Shown: in pieces, positions 60,278 through 64,000 of the stretch
Numbering within the stretch: the stretch's first letter is position 1
How the letters are laid out: the number at the start of each line of letters is the position of its first letter
Assembly (NCBI GenBank): GCA_036496605.1
Contig: DASXKV010000032.1
Location: 1 to 64,000 of the forward strand
DNA from: Gemmatimonadaceae bacterium
GTDB lineage: Bacteria; Gemmatimonadota; Gemmatimonadetes; Gemmatimonadales; Gemmatimonadaceae
Reading direction: 5' to 3'
Length of the DNA stretch: 64,000 nt
Translations under genes and position numbers: made by a program
Notes under the pieces: model-generated
Told to the model about the DNA's origin: nothing
Seen by the model: only the letters and a program-made list of their open reading frames with translations
Database searches by the model: none

Positions 60278-61135
60278 CTACGCGTGGCTCTCCGAATCGG
60301 TCGCCACGTTACCCCTCCGCGCGGCTGCGGCTGCTTCGCGGCGCTCCGTTTCCCGCTCCGCCGTGCGCGCGATTTCGCGCTCTTCTTCCTCGATCTCCGC
60401 GGCGTCCGCGGCCTCGGCCGCCCGCTCGCGCTCGAGCAGATCCTCTCGCTCCCGACGCCACCGCTCGTACCACTCGCGTGTCACCTCCCCCGCGAGGTCA
60501 CGATTCCCGAGGCCGAATGCCAGCGCCATCGCGAGTGCGATGGCGCCGAAGAGAATCGCGAAGGCAGTGGTCACGATGTCCGTCGCGATGCCCAACTCCT
60601 GCAGCGCCATGAATACCGCGAGGAGGATCACGCCGCCGCGGCCGGTTCGCGCGAGGGCGCGGCCGCCGTGCAATCCTCCCGCGGACGCTTGAATCAGTCC
60701 ACCGACGAAGCCTCCGAGCACGATGCCGACGAGTACGATCACGATCGCGGCGATGACGCTCGGGATATAACTCACGAGTGTCGACACGACATTCGCGAGT
60801 GACTGCAGGCCCAACGCGTTCGCGGCGAGCAGAATCACCGTGAACATCACGAGCCAGAAAACGAGATTCGAAATCACCCGTGTCGGGTTGACGTGCGTGC
60901 CCGACCGCTCCACGGCCTGCGTGACGCCCCCGCGCTCCAGGAGATAATTGAGCCGAATACGACGAAGGAGTCGCTCGGTGAGCTTCTCCAAAACTTTCGC
61001 CAGGAGGTAACCGGCGAAGAGAATGACGAGCGCGCCTAACAAGGGCAGCGCGAGCTGCCCGAAGACCTGTGAAAAGCTGGTCTGCAGCCGGTCGCCGAAG
61101 TTGAGCGAATCTGTTGCCTGAGGGAACTGCACCAA
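60278..61135 (-). CDS. Conserved TM-helix (MscS-like) membrane protein with charged coiled-coil tail
   Basis: 285 residues with five or so membrane segments (LALPLLGALVILFAGYLLAKVLEKL, VISNLVFWLVMFTVILLAANALGL, YIPSVIAAIVIVLVGIVLGGFVGGLI, ILLAVFMALQELGI, AFAILFGAIALAMALAFGLGNRDLAGE). This matches the 'conserved TM helix' repeat group related to small mechanosensitive channels, without the cytoplasmic MscS beta domain. The last ~70 residues are Glu/Arg/Ala-rich (ERERAAEAADAAEIEEEEREIAR), probably a coiled coil. The role in osmotic adaptation is inferred. Confidence 0.8.
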   Translation of the reverse strand: MVQFPQATDSLNFGDRLQTSFSQVFGQLALPLLGALVILFAGYLLAKVLEKLTERLLRRIRLNYLLERGGVTQAVERSGTHVNPTRVISNLVFWLVMFTVILLAANALGLQSLANVVSTLVSYIPSVIAAIVIVLVGIVLGGFVGGLIQASAGGLHGGRALARTGRGGVILLAVFMALQELGIATDIVTTAFAILFGAIALAMALAFGLGNRDLAGEVTREWYERWRREREDLLERERAAEAADAAEIEEEEREIARTAERETERREAAAAARRGNVATDSESHA

Positions 61136-61168
61136 GAACCCTTGAGAATGAGCGTGTCGCGTGCGAGG

Positions 61169-61390
61169 CTAGTTTCGCGTGCCCCGCTTCTGATCGAAGA
61201 TTACACTCCGGCGGCATTCGGGACAGATGAGCCACTCACGTCGTCGAGCGTATCCAAGTCCGAACGACCCCCCGCCGATGGAGCGCGTCGTCATCGCGGA
61301 TCCGTCCCGCGGGCAGTGGGGCGTTTCGTCCGCGCTCGCAGCCTTACGAATCGCGACCTCTTCTTCTACGGAGTATTGCGCTCTTTCCAT
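61169..61390 (-). CDS. Small zinc-ribbon protein
   Basis: 73 residues with two zinc knuckle-like pairs: CPRDGSAM and CPECRRSVIF. The ribosome-binding region GGGAGCAGGGG lies just before the ATG. It sits 15 nt after the stop of the oxidoreductase on the same strand, so co-transcription is likely. The function is unknown; small size keeps confidence moderate. Confidence 0.65.
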   Translation of the reverse strand: MERAQYSVEEEVAIRKAASADETPHCPRDGSAMTTRSIGGGSFGLGYARRREWLICPECRRSVIFDQKRGTRN

Positions 61391-61405
61391 CTCGGCCCCT
61401 GCTCC

Positions 61406-62488
61406 CTAACCCCTCGCCCCTACCTCGATCACGACCTTTCCGAACTGTTGGCCCCCCTCGAGCCGCTCGAATGCGGCCGCGGACTGCCCCAGTGGATACG
61501 CGCAATCCACAGGCGGGTAGAGCTTACCAGACCGGAACTGCTCGACGACGGCGTCGAACTCGGCGTCGTTTCCCATTGTGGATCCCATGATGGACCACTG
61601 ATTCCAGAACAGGCGTCGCACATCCGTTTCGACCATCGGGCCGCTCGTCGCTCCGCACGTCACCAGGCGGCCGCGGCGTCCAAGCGCGAGCAACGACTGT
61701 TTCCATGTCGCCGCGCCGACGTCGTCGACGACGACGTCGACGCCGCGCTTCTTCGTGCGATCACGAATGAGCTTGGCGACATCCGTCGTTGCATGGTTGA
61801 TGATCTCGTCCGCGCCAAGTGATTTCGCGCGTTCGAGCTTCGTGTCGCTACTCGACGTCACCCACACATGCGCTCCGAGATACTTGCAGATCTGCAGCGC
61901 GGCGATTGCAACGCCGCCTCCGATTCCCCAGATCAACACCTCATCGCCAGCCTGAACACGCGCACGCGTTGCGACCATGCGCCACGCGGTCAGCGTCGAA
62001 AGGGTAAAGGCGGCGGCGACATCAGCGGCGATCGATGACGGTATCGCACGGACATTCGCCGCTGGCACGACGACGTATTCGGCAATGGTGCCTGGCAGAT
62101 GCTCACCAAGAATCCCAAACCGAACGCACAACGACTGCTCGCCATCGAGACAGTATTCGCACGTCCTGTCGCTGATGCCGGGGTTGATCACGACGGTGTC
62201 ACCCACCGTCACGCGTCGAACGTCGTCGCCGATTGCGTCGATGATTCCCGTTCCATCGGCGCCGAGTACCCACGGTGGAGTGATCGTGACGCCAGGTAAG
62301 CCGCGCACGACGAAGAGATCGAGATGATTCAGTGCTGCGGCGCGAATGCGCACGCGCACATCGCTCGATCGTCGCAGCTCGGGTATCGGCAGATCGTCTC
62401 GCACCGCGAGCTGGTCCAGGTCGCCGTGCGCGGAAATCGTCAGGCCGTTCACGAAATGGGTACCGTTATATTCCGGGTCAACCAACAA
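61406..62488 (-). CDS. Zinc-dependent medium-chain dehydrogenase/reductase
   Basis: 360 residues of the MDR superfamily. GroES-like catalytic domain with ALNHLDLFVVRGLPG, LGADGTGIIDAIG and CEYCLDGEQSLC (partial structural zinc loop). Rossmann domain with EVLIWGIGGGVAIAALQICKYLGAHVWVTSSSDTKLERAKSLGADEIIN for NAD(P)H. The C-terminal half (LGRRGRLVTCGATSGP, WNQWSIMGSTMG) resembles quinone-oxidoreductase and alcohol-dehydrogenase-like members. The substrate cannot be determined. Divergent from sucB across 58 nt. Confidence 0.87.
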   Translation of the reverse strand: MLVDPEYNGTHFVNGLTISAHGDLDQLAVRDDLPIPELRRSSDVRVRIRAAALNHLDLFVVRGLPGVTITPPWVLGADGTGIIDAIGDDVRRVTVGDTVVINPGISDRTCEYCLDGEQSLCVRFGILGEHLPGTIAEYVVVPAANVRAIPSSIAADVAAAFTLSTLTAWRMVATRARVQAGDEVLIWGIGGGVAIAALQICKYLGAHVWVTSSSDTKLERAKSLGADEIINHATTDVAKLIRDRTKKRGVDVVVDDVGAATWKQSLLALGRRGRLVTCGATSGPMVETDVRRLFWNQWSIMGSTMGNDAEFDAVVEQFRSGKLYPPVDCAYPLGQSAAAFERLEGGQQFGKVVIEVGARG

Positions 62489-62546
62489 CGCATATTAACC
62501 TTTCGCCGGCACACGGCTCGATGGTCGGCGCAGCGCTCCTCAGGCG

Positions 62547-63866
62547 ATGACATCAATCAAGGTGCCTCCGCTCGGTGAATCGATCGTAGAAGCAACCGTC
62601 TCTCGATGGATGAAGAAGGAAGGCGATCAGGTGTCACCTGGTGATACGCTGGTCGAGCTGGAGACGGACAAGATCACGGTCGAGGTTCCCGCGATGAGTC
62701 GCGGCGTGCTCACGAAGCGGCTGCACGCCGAGGGCGACGTCGTGAAGGTCGACGATTTGTTGGGCGAGATCGACGAGAGCGCTGCGGCAGCGGCGCCGAA
62801 AAAGGAGCCTGCAGCACCGGCAGCAGGTGCTGCCGCGCAGCGGGCCACTCCGGCGGCTCCTCCTTCATCCGCCCCGACATCATCGGGAATTTCAGCCTCG
62901 TCATCCAAAGCAGCGGCGCCTGCGAAGAGCGAAGTGCGCGCGTCACCAGCCGCCGAACGTCTGGCCGCTCAACAGAATATCGATCTGGCCGGCGTGAGAG
63001 GGACGGGTCGTGGCGGCGTCGTGAGTAAGGCAGATGTGATCGATCAATCGCGCGACGGCGCAGGGCCTTCTGTTGCCGGTCCGGCTGCGCCGTCCGCGGC
63101 CGTGCCGGTGAGCGCGCCACCGGCACCAGTATCGGCGCCGCCGTCTCGTCCGGCACCGGCGTCAACTGGCACTCGGGAAACACGCGAGAAGATGTCCACG
63201 CGGCGCAAGCGAATCGCCGAACACCTACTCGAGTCGCAGCACGCCACGGCGCACCTAACGACGTTCAACGAGATCGACATGAGCGCCGTCGACGCGCTGC
63301 GCGGACGGGTGAAGGAGCGAATCGAGAAGGAGCAGGGCGTCAAACTGTCGGTAATGCCGTTCTTCGTGAAGGCGGCGTGTCTCGCCCTCAAGACGTATCC
63401 GACGGTGAATGCGCAGATCGACGGTGACTCGATCGTCTACAAGCATTATGTGAACATGGGAATCGCGGTTGCGTCGGACGCGGGACTCGTCGTTCCGAGC
63501 ATCAAGGATGCGGATCGCAAAGGGCTGCTCGATATCGCGCGCGATGTCGCCACCGTCGCAAAGAAAGCCCGTGATGGAAAGTTGACGATGGAAGATCTCA
63601 CCGGCGGCACTTTCACGATCACGAACGGTGGCGTGTTCGGCTCGCTCGTGTCGACGCCGATTCTCAACTATCCACAGGTTGGCATTCTCGGCTTGCACAA
63701 GATACAGGAGCGACCCGTCGCGATCGCAGGAAAAGTCGAGATTCGTCCGATGATGTATATCGCGCTGTCGTACGACCACCGGATCATCGACGGCCAGCAG
63801 GCGGTGCTTTTCCTCGTTCGCGTGAAGGAGCTGATGGAAGATCCTGCGACAATGCTTGTGGAGTAG
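62547..63866 (+). CDS. sucB: 2-oxoglutarate dehydrogenase E2 component (dihydrolipoyl succinyltransferase)
   Basis: 439 residues. The lipoyl domain at 1-75 has the lipoylated lysine in [13 protein letters not shown], a motif typical of the 2-oxoglutarate complex. An Ala/Pro linker is followed by the peripheral-subunit-binding domain ([32 protein letters not shown], ~130-165), a second Ala/Pro linker and the catalytic domain (~205-439), with [27 protein letters not shown] carrying catalytic His and Asp. It transfers succinyl groups to CoA in the TCA cycle. sucA and lpd are not adjacent in the window. Confidence 0.94.
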   Translation: MTSIKVPPLGESIVEATVSRWMKKEGDQVSPGDTLVELETDKITVEVPAMSRGVLTKRLHAEGDVVKVDDLLGEIDESAAAAAPKKEPAAPAAGAAAQRATPAAPPSSAPTSSGISASSSKAAAPAKSEVRASPAAERLAAQQNIDLAGVRGTGRGGVVSKADVIDQSRDGAGPSVAGPAAPSAAVPVSAPPAPVSAPPSRPAPASTGTRETREKMSTRRKRIAEHLLESQHATAHLTTFNEIDMSAVDALRGRVKERIEKEQGVKLSVMPFFVKAACLALKTYPTVNAQIDGDSIVYKHYVNMGIAVASDAGLVVPSIKDADRKGLLDIARDVATVAKKARDGKLTMEDLTGGTFTITNGGVFGSLVSTPILNYPQVGILGLHKIQERPVAIAGKVEIRPMMYIALSYDHRIIDGQQAVLFLVRVKELMEDPATMLVE

Positions 63867-63966
63867 TCGGTCGGTGGTCGTCGGTTGCTGGTGGTTGGTC
63901 GTTGAAGGCCGGTGAGCAAAGCTCACCGGCCTTTGTTATTCACCAACCACCAGCCACCAGTCACCC
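63867..63966. repeat. Nested intergenic element: TTGGTGG-type inverted repeat around a terminator
   Basis: A G-rich arm (TCGGTCGGTGGTCGTCGGTT and GCTGGTGGTTGGTCGTTG, 63867-63904) and a C-rich arm (CACCAACCACCAGCCACCAG, 63941-63960) flank a conventional terminator. Further CACC-rich sequence runs to the window edge. It is a near duplicate in layout of 13307-13411. Confidence 0.85.
63905..63937 (+). terminator. Rho-independent terminator after sucB
   Basis: AAGGCCGGTGAGC (63905-63917) pairs perfectly with GCTCACCGGCCTT (63921-63933) across an AAA loop. The following T-tract is short (TTGTTATT). Confidence 0.85.
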
Positions 63967-64000
63967 GGCCCAGTCACCGACGACGGGTGACCAATCACCA

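Noticed and set aside
1-64000. tRNA, rRNA, insertion sequence or prophage
   Set aside because: No cloverleaf with a TTCRANNC-type arm, no rRNA segments, no transposase and no phage structural genes were seen on either strand.

Overview
The window is a GC-rich, densely coded chromosome segment from a diderm bacterium. Outer-membrane and periplasmic genes (TolC-type channel, beta-barrel protein, many lipobox lipoproteins, tripartite efflux parts) sit with a caa3-type oxidase, a C-terminal pilin fragment, an abundance of c-di-GMP proteins and a membrane ferritin/VIT1 fusion. This mix suggests Gemmatimonadota or a related soil lineage. That is an inference from gene content, because no rRNA or other decisive marker is present. 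I see no IS element, prophage, CRISPR array or tRNA, so this looks like core chromosome with lineage-specific accessory genes.

Layout. 1-5.7 kb: end of a type IV pilin-like gene, an S33 hydrolase, a PolX-like protein followed by endonuclease III, a TonB-C lipoprotein and a cyclophilin. 5.7-13.3 kb: an AAA ATPase, an HD-domain protein, then a chain of ECF sigma factor, probable anti-sigma factor, Spy-like protein and TolC protein, followed by a MacA-like adaptor and a MacB-like permease without its ATPase. 13.7-19.5 kb: a c-di-GMP locus in which a two-gene module (ZU5-like lipoprotein plus TPR/HD-GYP phosphodiesterase) is duplicated in tandem and followed by an overlapping diguanylate cyclase. 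19.5-20.2 kb: a gene-poor stretch of 21-bp repeats. 20.2-29.6 kb: CsbD, PadR, Kup, two cell-wall glycosidases (NamZ and an NAGPA-type enzyme), a triple-PDZ protein, a membrane ferritin and a beta-barrel protein. 29.6-40.2 kb: leuS, a chemoreceptor, a cupredoxin lipoprotein, a glycosylasparaginase, a cyclic-nucleotide-domain/aspartase fusion and a nicotinate phosphoribosyltransferase-like gene. 40.4-45.8 kb: the caa3 oxidase operon coxBACD-ctaG. 45.9-50.8 kb: an NagX-like membrane acyltransferase, PBP4 (dacB), a saccharopine dehydrogenase-like enzyme and a CoA-binding protein. 50.8-57.2 kb: a compact minus-strand operon of threonine deaminase, REC-GAF-GGDEF, Ser/Thr kinase, M1 peptidase and a degenerate aspartyl-protease-like protein. 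57.6-64 kb: gyrA, a small MscS-type membrane protein, a zinc ribbon, an MDR oxidoreductase and sucB.

Signals that cut across genes. (1) The octamer CGTTAGGC / GCCTAACG occurs 26 times, 13 per strand, mostly inside genes, where it forces rare codons. (2) A family of G-rich/C-rich inverted repeats based on TTGGTGG or GGTGYTAGGTG lies at operon 3' ends, sometimes wrapped around a conventional terminator. (3) Several proteins keep a fold but lose catalytic residues, notably the PolX polymerase domain, the receiver domain of the 18.6-kb cyclase and the aspartyl-protease-like protein. The best candidates for something undescribed are the octamer, the duplicated lipoprotein/HD-GYP/GGDEF module, the polymerase-dead PolX beside nth, and the cNMP-aspartase fusion.
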